DNA of 35,720 nucleotides from Schleiferiaceae bacterium (GTDB taxonomy: Bacteria; Bacteroidota; Bacteroidia; Flavobacteriales; Schleiferiaceae): positions 1-35,720 of the forward strand of contig JAIULY010000010.1 in NCBI GenBank assembly GCA_022565875.1, read 5' to 3'. Positions 16,847 through 25,467 of this stretch are shown here, piece by piece; the first letter of the stretch is position 1; each line of letters opens with the position of its first letter. The position numbers were made by a program, and so were the translations under genes. The notes beneath the pieces are model-generated. The model did no database searches. It was not told where the DNA came from and saw nothing but the letters and a program-made list of their open reading frames with translations.

Positions 16847-17709
16847 TGTAGCAGTTTTTTAATGGTCACATTTCTGTTTTCGAGTGTCGTATCCACATCG
16901 CGTAAAACCTTAACCAACCGAAAAGCAACAACCCAATCATTGGGCAAAGTGTACTGCATGCTTACAAAACCATAACGAGGTGAGAAGTGCGCTATCAAAG
17001 AACTCTCGCCAAAATTTGACATTGCCGTAGCAGCTATAACATCACAAGAAAGGTCTCCGAATTCACTATGTATCACCTCTTTTTCAACAACTTGATATCT
17101 ATAGTTTAACTGGAGAAGGCCCTCCCACTCCAACCAATTGGGATGCCCCCAAATAGCTTCAATTGCCGCAGCATCAAACCATACATCCCCAACAGTTACA
17201 GGCAATCTCACATAGGGATAAGGCGCTAATTTCAGTGCACTGAAAAAACCCACAAAAGGCGGTTGCATCCATACATTGCCATCATTTTCAACTGCGTCAG
17301 TCGCAATTTCCTCGTTTAAAAAAGGAGGGAAAATAGAAACAACCACATTTTGATTGGTAGCGGTTGTATTCTCAGCCTGAACAGACTTACCAAGGATCAA
17401 CATGAAGTTTTTAGCTGCCTTTTGTGAGTTACTGGAATAGGTCAAATTAAAATTAATAGAATCGGCCATGCCGCGATTGCCCTTAAGTTGGTATTCTTTA
17501 TTCTCCCTTAAAATGGAAAACTCATAAAGGAATAAACTACCAGAAGAAAAAATTGTGGCATTGGAGTCGATAGTTTCCGTTTCAACCACAACAGATTGAT
17601 ATCCTTGCGCTTTCAGTTTTTGGGATGAAAATAATCCAAATAAAAAAGGCATTGCCCAAGAAAATAAACCGAGAATGTAGCGCGGGGAGGCTAAGTATGA
17701 TTTCAGCAT
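16837..17709 (-). CDS. Exported protein of unknown function
   Basis: The 290-residue product begins with a likely signal peptide: a hydrophobic segment at about 11-28, with a possible cleavage after KLKAQG near residue 36. The remainder is rich in alternating hydrophobic residues, suggesting a beta-rich fold. Recognisable but unassigned stretches are SLFLYEFSILRENKEYQLKG, MQPPFVGFFSALKLAPYPYV and the C-terminal RYGFVSMQYTLPNDWVVAFRLV. No lipobox and no T9SS tail are present, so it is probably periplasmic or exposed at an outer-membrane face. It is divergent from icd and not part of an operon. I do not recognise the family. Confidence 0.65.
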   Translation of the reverse strand: MLKSYLASPRYILGLFSWAMPFLFGLFSSQKLKAQGYQSVVVETETIDSNATIFSSGSLFLYEFSILRENKEYQLKGNRGMADSINFNLTYSSNSQKAAKNFMLILGKSVQAENTTATNQNVVVSIFPPFLNEEIATDAVENDGNVWMQPPFVGFFSALKLAPYPYVRLPVTVGDVWFDAAAIEAIWGHPNWLEWEGLLQLNYRYQVVEKEVIHSEFGDLSCDVIAATAMSNFGESSLIAHFSPRYGFVSMQYTLPNDWVVAFRLVKVLRDVDTTLENRNVTIKKLLQKK

Positions 17710-17863
17710 TTGACGTTTTTGAATGTGGGACGGCGCTCCATACAGAGACCCTTGTGATACGAATTAATTTATAGGTAATCCTACATATCAAAATGCTCGC
17801 CAACAATAAACAATTACTAATTGATGAACCATGCGTAAAAATTAACATTTATCCAATTCAAAA

Positions 17864-17894
17864 TTGATTTTCCCGTCATTTATTTATAAATTTG
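17864..17894 (+). promoter_or_regulatory. Bacteroidota promoter for icd
   Basis: A -33 TTG (17864-17866) lies 20 nt before the -7 box TAAATTTG (17887-17894). Predicted transcription starts near 17899, giving an unusually long leader of about 105 nt before the ATG at 18004. No riboswitch fold was recognised in that leader. Confidence 0.68.
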
Positions 17895-18003
17895 CCCCAT
17901 CTTTTACAAAGATAACAAACACTTGAAATTGAGCTTGTAAAAAAAATAACTGCTCATTTTTTCAGATTTGAATACCATTTAGAAAATTTTAAAAAAAACA
18001 CTC

Positions 18004-19230
18004 ATGCAAAAAATCAAGGTTGTAAATCCCGTCGTAGAATTGGACGGCGATGAAATGACACGGATCATTTGGTCATTTATAAAAGACAAACTGATTTTAC
18101 CTTATTTAGAATTAGACATCAAGTACTTCGACCTTGGAATGGAATACCGGGACGCCACCGATGACCAAGTCACTATCGATGCTGCGGAGGCCATCAAGAA
18201 ATATAACGTTGGTATAAAATGTGCTACCATTACTCCTGATGAACAGCGCGTTGAGGAGTTCAAGTTAAAGAAAATGTGGCGTTCTCCCAACGGTACTATT
18301 AGAAACATTCTAGGCGGAACTGTTTTCCGCGAGCCGATAATCTGCAACAATGTTCCACGCCTAGTTACTACTTGGAACAAACCCATTATGATTGGACGCC
18401 ATGCCTTTGGCGATCAGTACCGTGCCACAGACACATTGATCAAAGGAAGGGGGAAATTAACCATGACCTTTACACCTGAGGATGGTGGTGAGCCGCAAGA
18501 ATTTACGGTTTACAATTTCGATGGTGACGGCGTGGCCTTGTCGATGTACAACACGGATGAATCGATTTACGGATTTGCCCGCTCTTGCTTCAACGTAGCT
18601 TTAGACAAAAAATGGCCCTTGTATCTGAGCACGAAAAACACCATCTTGAAAAAGTATGATGGTCGTTTCAAAGATATTTTTGAGGAGGTCTATCAAGCTG
18701 AATTTAAGGACAAGTTTGCTGCTGCCGGTATCGTATACGAACACCGTTTGATTGATGATATGGTAGCTTCCGCCCTCAAATGGGAAGGTGGATTTGTTTG
18801 GGCCTGTAAAAACTACGATGGCGATGTGCAATCCGATACGGTTGCTCAAGGTTTTGGCTCTTTAGGTTTAATGACCTCCGTTTTATTGACTCCGGATGGC
18901 CAAACACTAGAGGCTGAGGCCGCTCACGGGACCGTCACGCGACACTATCGTCAACATCAAAAAGGAAAAGCCACCTCGACCAATCCGATTGCATCCATTT
19001 TTGCATGGACGCGTGGTTTAGCCCATCGCGGAAAGCTAGATAAAAATCAAGCACTTATCGATTTTTGTGAAAAATTGGAAGCTGTATGTATCGAAACAGT
19101 TGAAAGTGGAAAAATGACCAAAGACCTAGCGCTTTGTATTCACGGTAAAGATTTACAACCTGAGCACTATCTCACCACCCAAGAATTTTTGGATGCGTTG
19201 GATGCAGGTCTACGAGCCAAGCTGCAATAA
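18004..19230 (+). CDS. icd: NADP-dependent isocitrate dehydrogenase (eukaryote-like type)
   Basis: The enzyme oxidatively decarboxylates isocitrate to 2-oxoglutarate with NADP in the TCA cycle. The 408 residues closely follow the eukaryotic IDH1/IDH2 subfamily rather than E. coli Icd. They show [14 protein letters not shown] at the N-terminus, [19 protein letters not shown], the substrate-binding [19 protein letters not shown], the metal-binding DDMVA region and the cofactor-binding [17 protein letters not shown]. Length is typical of this subfamily. It stands alone with its own promoter and terminator. Confidence 0.97.
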   Translation: MQKIKVVNPVVELDGDEMTRIIWSFIKDKLILPYLELDIKYFDLGMEYRDATDDQVTIDAAEAIKKYNVGIKCATITPDEQRVEEFKLKKMWRSPNGTIRNILGGTVFREPIICNNVPRLVTTWNKPIMIGRHAFGDQYRATDTLIKGRGKLTMTFTPEDGGEPQEFTVYNFDGDGVALSMYNTDESIYGFARSCFNVALDKKWPLYLSTKNTILKKYDGRFKDIFEEVYQAEFKDKFAAAGIVYEHRLIDDMVASALKWEGGFVWACKNYDGDVQSDTVAQGFGSLGLMTSVLLTPDGQTLEAEAAHGTVTRHYRQHQKGKATSTNPIASIFAWTRGLAHRGKLDKNQALIDFCEKLEAVCIETVESGKMTKDLALCIHGKDLQPEHYLTTQEFLDALDAGLRAKLQ

Positions 19231-19249
19231 TTTTAGGTTTACAGCTAAC

Positions 19250-19290
19250 AAAAACCCCCAATTCTGTAGAATCGGGGGTTTATTTTTTTA
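19250..19290. terminator. Bidirectional intrinsic terminator between icd and the UbiB-family gene
   Basis: AAACCCCC pairs with GGGGGTTT, extended by ATT/AAT across one mismatch, around a 6-nt loop. ATTTTTTT follows on the plus strand and A-rich DNA (mirror T-run) on the other side. It serves the convergent icd and UbiB/ABC1 genes. Confidence 0.85.
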
Positions 19291-19308
19291 AAGCAATCGC
19301 TACCTTAT

Positions 19309-20619
19309 CTACACACTTTTCAGCAGCGTTGTACCTGTATTGACAGACTGACCCAACTTACTTAGAATGGAGTATAAACCAAAATAAGTCCTGTTGATAT
19401 ACAGTGCATCTTTGGGCCCTCGGGCTCCATTTGCGCTCTTTAATTTTTTGTCTTTGCTATATTCTTCACCGAGTTGATAAATCTTTTCGAAATAGCTACT
19501 ATCGCCGAAATCAAATTGTTCGGTTCGGAAAGGGCGCCCCAATAATTCGATAATTTCAAAAAACACCTTTGTAAAATACGCCTTTTCATCCGGCTTATCT
19601 GAGGGAAGAATGAACTTTAACTCTTTCAATAGCCGATCAAATTCTCTTTCATCAAAAACCAAATCGCCATTGAGGAGTTGGAAGTATTTGTTGTAAAATT
19701 CGGTAGGCAACTCTTTCACACAGCCAAAGTCAATCACATAAACAGATCCATCGGGTTGAAAAATAAAGTTCCCTGGATGTGGATCGGCATGTACTTGTCT
19801 CAATTCGTGAATTTGGTAATTGTAAAAATCCCACAACGATTGAGACGCTTTTGCCAAAACTTCTTGGCTGGGGTTCGTTGCCAAAAATTCATCGAGGTGC
19901 TTGCCTTCAATCCACTCCATTGTAATGATTCTTGGACCAGACAATTCAGGATAATATTTTGGGAATTTAATCCCAGGGATGTGCGCGCAGGCTTCGCTGA
20001 TTTCAATACCCCGAGCCACCTCAAGCTCATAATCACATTCTTCTATGAGCTTGGTCTTCACCTCACTCATGTAGTATTCCATTTCAGCAGGTTTGATGTT
20101 GAATAACTGCTGCGCCAAAGGCTTCACGATTCGCAAATCACTTTCGATACTATTTGCAACGCCGGGGTACTGTACTTTGATGGCTACCTGTAATCCATCT
20201 TTTTCGGCTTTGTGAACTTGGCCAATACTAGCAGCTTTAACAGCTGAGGGCGTGAAGTTTTTATAAACCTCACCGGGTGCTTTACCGATTTGCTGAATAA
20301 ACGTGCGCACAACAAGCGGGTACGACAAAGGAGGCGCACTGTATTGGGCTTGCGAAAATTTATCGGCATAGGCCGTGGGCAGCAAACCCTGATCCATACT
20401 AAGCATTTGAGCCACTTTTAAGGCACTGCCTTTCAATTCGCTTAAGGCATCGTATACATCTTCTGCGTTATCGGCATCGAGTGTGGTCCGATCTAAATCG
20501 GGATTTAACATTTTCTTGGAATAATACTTAATGTAGTTGCCACCAACCTTTGCGCCAGCCGAAATAAAGCGCGAAGCCCTGCCAACTTTGGATACCGGAA
20601 TTTTATCTAGTTCTTTCAT
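19309..20619 (-). CDS. UbiB/ABC1/AarF family atypical kinase-like protein
   Basis: The 436-residue protein has the ABC1 family plan. A KxGQ-type N-terminal motif appears here as Lys68-Val-Ala-Gln71, with Ala in place of Gly, inside LKGSALKVAQMLS. The Ala-rich nucleotide loop AASIGQV is at 129-135, VAIKVQYPG carries the ATP-binding Lys148, VHADPHPGNF is the catalytic loop and VIDFGCVKE the metal-binding DFG. Relatives support ubiquinone or menaquinone synthesis or lipid homeostasis through ATPase-like activity. The quinone here would be menaquinone, so the substrate is unclear. No C-terminal membrane helices are evident. It follows a TetR gene by 106 nt on the same strand, a pairing I recall from other Bacteroidota. 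Confidence 0.88.
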   Translation of the reverse strand: MKELDKIPVSKVGRASRFISAGAKVGGNYIKYYSKKMLNPDLDRTTLDADNAEDVYDALSELKGSALKVAQMLSMDQGLLPTAYADKFSQAQYSAPPLSYPLVVRTFIQQIGKAPGEVYKNFTPSAVKAASIGQVHKAEKDGLQVAIKVQYPGVANSIESDLRIVKPLAQQLFNIKPAEMEYYMSEVKTKLIEECDYELEVARGIEISEACAHIPGIKFPKYYPELSGPRIITMEWIEGKHLDEFLATNPSQEVLAKASQSLWDFYNYQIHELRQVHADPHPGNFIFQPDGSVYVIDFGCVKELPTEFYNKYFQLLNGDLVFDEREFDRLLKELKFILPSDKPDEKAYFTKVFFEIIELLGRPFRTEQFDFGDSSYFEKIYQLGEEYSKDKKLKSANGARGPKDALYINRTYFGLYSILSKLGQSVNTGTTLLKSV

Positions 20620-20725
20620 TCTTCTTTGTTACTACTATTACACCTAAAACACAACAAGGCCGATTCCCATTAAAGGAATTTAATTTTCTCTCTTCCGAAA
20701 GGTGGATTATTACGCCTGCAACAGG

Positions 20726-21400
20726 CTAAAAACGCTCTTGGAACATAAATTTCCCAAAATCAAAAAGTGATTCTAATGCACCTTTAGCAATTAAATCAAA
20801 AGCTAAATTAACAGCCTTTTCCACTGCGGCATCTGTTTTCTCAAAATTGCTGCTTTGGTCCTTCAACCAAAAATTCAATACAAACATATTGACCATCCAA
20901 AACAAATCGTCATACCGATCTGTAAGCTTGCTCCGGTCAGCAATTTCACCCGTTGCTACGCCTTCAATAATTAGGCTTTTTGTATCTTCTTTAAAGTGTT
21001 TCCGAAAATCGTCCATCGCTTTACCCATTCGCATGTGCGACTCATTCTTTTTCGCATAATATTGGGCGAAACTGCGTTTGTTTTTCAATTGCTCAAGCCA
21101 AGTGAAATAAAAAGAAAGCATTTTTTCTCTAATGCTAAAACTGGCATATACCTCATCGTTGTGTAGTACAGCTTTGGTGTTTTGATACAGTTGCACCCAT
21201 TGTTGCTCTTCGATTTGCTCAAAGGAATTGAAGTGTTGGTAGTATTCTGACTCTGAAATACCTATGTGTTTGCAAAAAGCAAAAACAGTTGCGGGCATCT
21301 TATTTTCGGTTAGGACATAGTCCATGTATGCGTCAATAATCTGTGCTTTTGTATCCGATTGTGATTTGGTGGTTTTGGTTTTTTTTACAGATGCTTCCAT
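20726..21400 (-). CDS. TetR-family transcriptional regulator
   Basis: The 224-residue protein has a basic N-terminus (KKTKTTKSQSD), a DNA-binding domain at about 18-65 with the recognition-helix region FAFCKHIGISESEYYQHFNSFEQIEE, and a long helical C-terminal ligand/dimer domain (TetR_C-like). The DNA-binding part is more divergent than typical TetR but keeps the Ile-Gly-Ile-Ser-Glu turn and the YYQHF helix. It probably controls itself and the downstream UbiB-family gene. A short perfect inverted repeat 35 nt before its start is a candidate operator. The ligand is unknown. Confidence 0.8.
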   Translation of the reverse strand: MEASVKKTKTTKSQSDTKAQIIDAYMDYVLTENKMPATVFAFCKHIGISESEYYQHFNSFEQIEEQQWVQLYQNTKAVLHNDEVYASFSIREKMLSFYFTWLEQLKNKRSFAQYYAKKNESHMRMGKAMDDFRKHFKEDTKSLIIEGVATGEIADRSKLTDRYDDLFWMVNMFVLNFWLKDQSSNFEKTDAAVEKAVNLAFDLIAKGALESLFDFGKFMFQERF

Positions 21401-21434
21401 GTTAAAAAGTGTTTTAAATATAACTCAATAGGAA

Positions 21435-21448
21435 GTCAATTGTTTGAC
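21435..21448. promoter_or_regulatory. Candidate TetR operator (inverted repeat)
   Basis: GTCAA-TTGT-TTGAC is a perfect 5-bp inverted repeat with a 4-nt spacer, 35 nt upstream of the TetR start codon. Arms are short, so the assignment rests mainly on position. Confidence 0.3.
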
Positions 21449-21576
21449 GAATGGCGCAGGATTTTTGCTGTTGCCGACACTAGGCAAACGACTCAAATTT
21501 TGGAGTGAATAAAGATAAAACCATCCTCAAAACGAGTATTGAATTGATCTTTTTCTTGGGAGTGATGCGCGATGGG

Positions 21577-21602
21577 GAAACTACCTTTTTTGGGGTAGTT
21601 TC
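21577..21602 (-). repeat. Hairpin at the 3' end of the acyltransferase gene
   Basis: GAAACTACC and GGTAGTTTC form a perfect 9-bp stem with an 8-nt loop, overlapping the TGA of the PlsC-like gene. No T-run follows it on the minus strand, so it is not a canonical terminator. It may protect the mRNA end or act with a factor. Confidence 0.6.
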
Positions 21603-22167
21603 AAAAAATTTGCTCGTTATAAAGCTCCGGGTATTTACCCTGTATGCCGCGATATTTTTCTTGGATGTGTAACATATCTGCTTCAAAATTTCCAGTAGGA
21701 TGAAAGACATCGAGAATACCCGCTTCTTTGTTTTTGTAGTCGAGATAACCCAAACTAATGGGCACTTTAGCTCCTAAAGCTATATGATAAAATCCTGTAC
21801 GCCAACGCTCTACTCTTTTCCTTGTCCCCTCTGCCGGCACCAAAACTACCGCAGCGCTTTGGGTATTTAGATAGTCAATACTAGCGGCAACTAGATTGTT
21901 CTTTTTGTCATTGCCACGCTCTACGCCTACTGCTCCCGTCATTTTAAACAAAAAGCCAACAGGACTTTTAGTATACATGCTTTTGATAAAATACTTCACC
22001 CGCAAACGCATTAGCCAAAATCCGCCCAAGGCATAGGGCAAGTCCCAATTGCTTGTATGAGGCGCTGCAATCATTACTGTTTTCTTCAAAGCGGTCAAGG
22101 GAATGCCATTTGTATTGAAACGCCAACCCGAGACAAAGAAAAAGAATTTTGCTATCCAATATCGCAT
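21601..22167 (-). CDS. PlsC-type 1-acylglycerol-3-phosphate acyltransferase-like protein
   Basis: The 188-residue protein carries the acyltransferase block I as H37TSNWD42 (HxxxxD) and block III as PAEGTRKR with Glu113-Gly114-Thr115-Arg116. GFLFKMTGAVGVER lies between them. A hydrophobic segment precedes the active site (about 4-14), consistent with membrane association. It is short compared with E. coli PlsC (245), resembling small Bacteroidota acyltransferases; the acceptor lipid may be lysophosphatidic acid or another lipid. It begins 7 nt after the DUF4476 gene and is the last member of a four-gene unit of otherwise exported proteins. Confidence 0.85.
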   Translation of the reverse strand: MRYWIAKFFFFVSGWRFNTNGIPLTALKKTVMIAAPHTSNWDLPYALGGFWLMRLRVKYFIKSMYTKSPVGFLFKMTGAVGVERGNDKKNNLVAASIDYLNTQSAAVVLVPAEGTRKRVERWRTGFYHIALGAKVPISLGYLDYKNKEAGILDVFHPTGNFEADMLHIQEKYRGIQGKYPELYNEQIF

Positions 22168-22174
22168 GCTGATC

Positions 22175-23092
22175 TTATTGCTGTTGGGTTATGTAGTCGG
22201 TCAATTCTTTTGTGGAAGATGAGAAACTAAAGCTGTCGTTTAATAAAAAATAGCGTTGCGGGTCCGTTGTTTTGTGCCAAGCTTCTTTGGCGAAATCGAG
22301 GCGCGTTTTCTCAAAACTAAAAAGAGCTATTATTTCTTTTATTTGTTCAGTGGAAATGCAGCTTGCGCTAATGAGTTGTCGTGCAACAGAGAGGCGTCCA
22401 TCCTCAAAGGACTGGTTAGCAATGGCGCGCAGGGCCGGCTTAAAATCAGCCTCTGACATACTTTCACAGGGTGCCTTTTTCGTTTGTGGTTCTTGTCGCT
22501 GCCTTTTGTTGCGATTGGGTTGTGAGTGCTCCGCATTTTTTGTGGCTGGTTCTGGATTCCCACCAGTGATTAGTTTTTCGGCTTTGTCTGTTGCTTGTTG
22601 CAAAAGCGCGATGGCTGTTTCTTGCTGCTGGGTAAAGTCAGGGGCTTCAATTGGTATTTCTGGCGTTTGTTCCTCTTCGGGCACAATGGATTTGTTTTGA
22701 TCTGGCTGTGGGTTGCTGGGAGGAACAGCTACAGGTCGGGCCTCCTCAAAACTACTCACCCGCATCGACATTTTCTTGCCTACTTTGCCTGTCCAAGTTC
22801 TGCGGGTAATAATGTAAGAAGTGTGGACGGGCTTGTCATCGACATCACGTGTTAAAACCGTTTGACTGATCGATTTTATTTTATCGTCTTCAAAAATTAT
22901 TTTGGCGCGATAGGACAATTTAGTCAGATGTTCCACAACCACATTAGCAGCAGGAACATCGTTTTGTCGTACACCGTCCAAAATAACCCAAAAACGCTCC
23001 CCCTCTTCTGAAAAAAAAGTAAAATTTACAGGAACCTGGGCCTGAAGTAATCCACTAAAAAGGACACAAAAAAACAAACTAATTGGCTTCAC
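22175..23092 (-). CDS. Exported DUF4476-domain protein
   Basis: The 305-residue product starts at GTG with a signal peptide (MKPISLFFCVLFSGLLQAQ). Residues ~20-115 form a beta-rich segment (FTFFSEEGERFWVILDGVRQN, MSMRVSSFEEARPV), as in other DUF4476 proteins. A Pro/Gln/Glu-rich linker follows (about 118-210). The C-terminal ~90 residues match DUF4476: ESMSEADFKPALRAIANQSFEDGRLSVARQLI, then CISTEQIKEIIALFSFEKTRLDFAKEAW and a final ELTDYI. DUF4476 has no established function. It lies 11 nt after the upstream gene and 7 nt before the acyltransferase, so it is translated from the same message. It probably acts in the periplasm or at the outer membrane. Confidence 0.8.
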   Translation of the reverse strand: MKPISLFFCVLFSGLLQAQVPVNFTFFSEEGERFWVILDGVRQNDVPAANVVVEHLTKLSYRAKIIFEDDKIKSISQTVLTRDVDDKPVHTSYIITRRTWTGKVGKKMSMRVSSFEEARPVAVPPSNPQPDQNKSIVPEEEQTPEIPIEAPDFTQQQETAIALLQQATDKAEKLITGGNPEPATKNAEHSQPNRNKRQRQEPQTKKAPCESMSEADFKPALRAIANQSFEDGRLSVARQLISASCISTEQIKEIIALFSFEKTRLDFAKEAWHKTTDPQRYFLLNDSFSFSSSTKELTDYITQQQ

Positions 23093-23103
23093 ACTACAAA
23101 AAT

Positions 23104-24267
23104 TTAAGGTTTTGGAACATTGGATAACTCCGGCACCACCATACGCTGTGGGGCAAAATTTATTTGTCTACCGTATATCAACTTCACATCAAGTGCTTTG
23201 TTAGACAAGGGCAGTATTTGATCTGCAAAATCTAAAATCTGATAGGCTAATTCGTCTGGCTGGTCTTTCCACGTAAGATTGATTTTGGTGAAATTTTGAA
23301 TGGATGTCATTTGAAATTGTCCTCCAAATTGAGAATCGTTTCGCAATTTATTCCGCATATCACGAAAATCTCGAAATCCACCACTGCCGTAAAATCTGAT
23401 TTCGTAAGGGATACCGTTATTGATCCACTCGCCAATGTATTGATTAAAAACAGTCAATAATCTAGGGGCTCCTTGTTGAATGGTTGTACCGAGTGCATTG
23501 AGTAGTGTTGCGTTGGCATCGGCTCCACTTGCCCAATCACTTTCCATATAGACAGTACCCAATCCCTCTCCAGTACAATTGTCGAAAGCGCGCGCTTCTA
23601 TCGTTGCCTTCACGCCCGTGCGTGTATCAAAGGCCTCGCTGCGTTTGGTGATGGCTATTTTTCTAATTTGAATGATGAATTCGGCATTAGCGCGAAGCCC
23701 CAACTGCTGAACAAAACTTTCCTCCTCCTTATTGAGTTTCAACTCGTCCATTATCATGTAAGCCTCATCTCTCAAATCATCAAAGCGCTTGCGATCAATG
23801 TAGCGGTACCTGCGCATGGACAATAATTCATTCATGCGCTCCACTGTGAAATCGTAAAGGTTTTGTTCCTCGATGGGGACATTTCGTTTGTCATACATCA
23901 CTAAAAAACGCACGCCTCCTATGGCCTGTGTCAATACCTTTACATCGGCTTCCAATGCCGATAAGCTTACATTTGCCGCGATAGTGACATTGTGGACGCC
24001 ATCTCTAGAAACCCGTTCTTCTTTTACATCATAATTAGCAATGTATCCCTCTGTGCGGGTTTGGATAGCATCGTTAACCACCATAAAATTCTCGACACTT
24101 GTTTCAGATTGTAAACGCACACCTAAGGCCTCAGAAATGGCGTTGCGAAATGCGTCTTGTAGCGCACCTTGCTTTGTCAGCCCTTCACCAGATGTAGTGA
24201 TCGAACGGGTTTGCGCCATTAAAAAACCAGAAATTCCAATTAAAAAAATGCTTAGGATCTTTTTCAT
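23104..24267 (-). CDS. Exported protein with LPP20/FlgT-N-like domain and TolB-N-like region
   Basis: The 387 residues begin with a signal peptide (MKKILSIFLIGISGFLMAQ). Residues ~21-110 form an LPP20-like domain (SGEGLTKQGALQDAFRNAISEALGV, DAIQTRTEG at 66-74, VTIAANVSL). The same pattern recurs in the preceding gene's product, so the two share a homologous domain. Residues ~118-260 look like a TolB-N/CsgG-type fold (VERMNELLSMRRYRYIDRKRFDDL, LGLRANAEFIIQIRKIAI, EARAFDNCTGEGL). Residues ~290-387 form a third region of unknown type. Domain order recalls the three-domain FlgT of the Vibrio flagellar ring, but this is inference from reading. Gaps to its neighbours are 12 and 11 nt. Confidence 0.65.
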   Translation of the reverse strand: MKKILSIFLIGISGFLMAQTRSITTSGEGLTKQGALQDAFRNAISEALGVRLQSETSVENFMVVNDAIQTRTEGYIANYDVKEERVSRDGVHNVTIAANVSLSALEADVKVLTQAIGGVRFLVMYDKRNVPIEEQNLYDFTVERMNELLSMRRYRYIDRKRFDDLRDEAYMIMDELKLNKEEESFVQQLGLRANAEFIIQIRKIAITKRSEAFDTRTGVKATIEARAFDNCTGEGLGTVYMESDWASGADANATLLNALGTTIQQGAPRLLTVFNQYIGEWINNGIPYEIRFYGSGGFRDFRDMRNKLRNDSQFGGQFQMTSIQNFTKINLTWKDQPDELAYQILDFADQILPLSNKALDVKLIYGRQINFAPQRMVVPELSNVPKP

Positions 24268-24279
24268 AACTAATTTTTT

Positions 24280-25419
24280 TTACAATAAAGCAAGAATAAC
24301 AGACCCAACCTGACCAGCAATTCTGCCCAAACGGCTCCAATTAATACCTTTTGTTTTTTTACTATCTACTACAATTTTTCCATCAAATGCATCAATTACA
24401 TCGATAACCTCAATGCCTTGCTTGTATTCCAAGGCTTCAAAAACATCTCTGGTTGTTTGCATAATTCTTGGAAACTGGCCAGTTCTGGGGTCGTAAATTC
24501 GAGTCAAATCAAAAACTAAGTTTCCGCGCTCATCGATAATCACCGGGAAAAGGGATAAATCAATCGACCGCCCATTAAAATTAAAGGCAAAGGGTGAACT
24601 ATTCCCTGTGGTGGCACCAGATCCTGGTGAAGTAGTTGCGCCACTAGTTTGTTGCCCTCCTACTGGTGAAGTGGCCGCTCCTCCACTTTTATACTGTTTA
24701 TTCATTTGATTAACAGCTTCTTGATAGACCACTGGTGCTAAACCATCTTGCTGATACAGTGGAATTCTCATGGTAACCTCAATTGCGCCACCGCTTAACA
24801 CCTCCACAGGCTCTCCCACAATCTGAGCACCGCGAACAACGCCTTCTATGCGAGTTTGTATCACGTCAGATTCGGTAATCATGTCCCGTACGGTGGTTTC
24901 TCCTACCACTTTTACTCCTTGAATAATCTCTAATAAGTTGCGTTGTGCAACAACCACCGCACCGCGTTGTGCCATCAATCGGGCTTGGGCAGGATTTGAA
25001 AAGCGTTCGTAATCAATCACCGCAGTGCCTTTGGCTTCGATGTATTGCGCTGTCCAATTGACACTTCCGTTGGTTTGTTGTGTTACTGTAGGATCAGCAT
25101 AAGTTATTGGATCGATTGGCAATGGGTCTGGTGAAGTAGTTGGGGGGACTTGACCTGAAGGATTACCCGTAGTGTTCGGTTTTTGCTGGTTGGATATAGC
25201 AGGAGTGGCATTTTCTTTTTGTGATTCACTTGCAGCCTCAATAGATTTAGGGGTATTTGTTTGAGGGCTTTCCGGCTTCGACTTAGACTCTGGAATGGGC
25301 GGTGGGGTCGGCGCATTTTCTGTTTTTGATTTGCGCTTCCAAAACCACTGTGCATGGACATCGGTCGGCATTGCGAAGCAAATTATCAAAGCTAAAATTA
25401 CGGGATTCCTGTATTTCAT
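24280..25419 (-). CDS. Exported protein with LPP20/FlgP-like domain and low-complexity linkers
   Basis: The 379-residue protein has a signal peptide (cleavage likely after VHAQ, residue 24) and a Pro/Ser/Thr/Gln-rich linker (about 32-115). A domain at about 121-225 has EAKGTAVIDYERF, AQARLMAQRGAVVVAQRNLLEIIQGVKV, DVIQTRIEG (185-193) and VTMRIPLY. This matches the LPP20/FlgP type and the neighbouring protein. A Gly/Ser/Thr-rich stretch (237-275) leads to a C-terminal region with a repeated 'R-Y/F-D' strand pattern ending in a hydrophobic helix QVGSVILALL. It is the first gene of a four-gene unit with its own promoter. It is probably periplasmic or outer-membrane associated; function is unknown. 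Confidence 0.65.
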   Translation of the reverse strand: MKYRNPVILALIICFAMPTDVHAQWFWKRKSKTENAPTPPPIPESKSKPESPQTNTPKSIEAASESQKENATPAISNQQKPNTTGNPSGQVPPTTSPDPLPIDPITYADPTVTQQTNGSVNWTAQYIEAKGTAVIDYERFSNPAQARLMAQRGAVVVAQRNLLEIIQGVKVVGETTVRDMITESDVIQTRIEGVVRGAQIVGEPVEVLSGGAIEVTMRIPLYQQDGLAPVVYQEAVNQMNKQYKSGGAATSPVGGQQTSGATTSPGSGATTGNSSPFAFNFNGRSIDLSLFPVIIDERGNLVFDLTRIYDPRTGQFPRIMQTTRDVFEALEYKQGIEVIDVIDAFDGKIVVDSKKTKGINWSRLGRIAGQVGSVILALL

Positions 25420-25459
25420 AAAGTGCCTTCTTTAGCTATTTGCGTATTTTAAACCGCGT

Positions 25460-25467
25460 CAAAAATA
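25460..25467 (-). promoter_or_regulatory. Bacteroidota -7 box for the four-gene exported-protein operon
   Basis: The minus strand reads TATTTTTG, matching TAnnTTTG, about 40 nt upstream of the ATG at 25419. No clear -33 TTG is visible, so the call is moderate. Confidence 0.45.
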
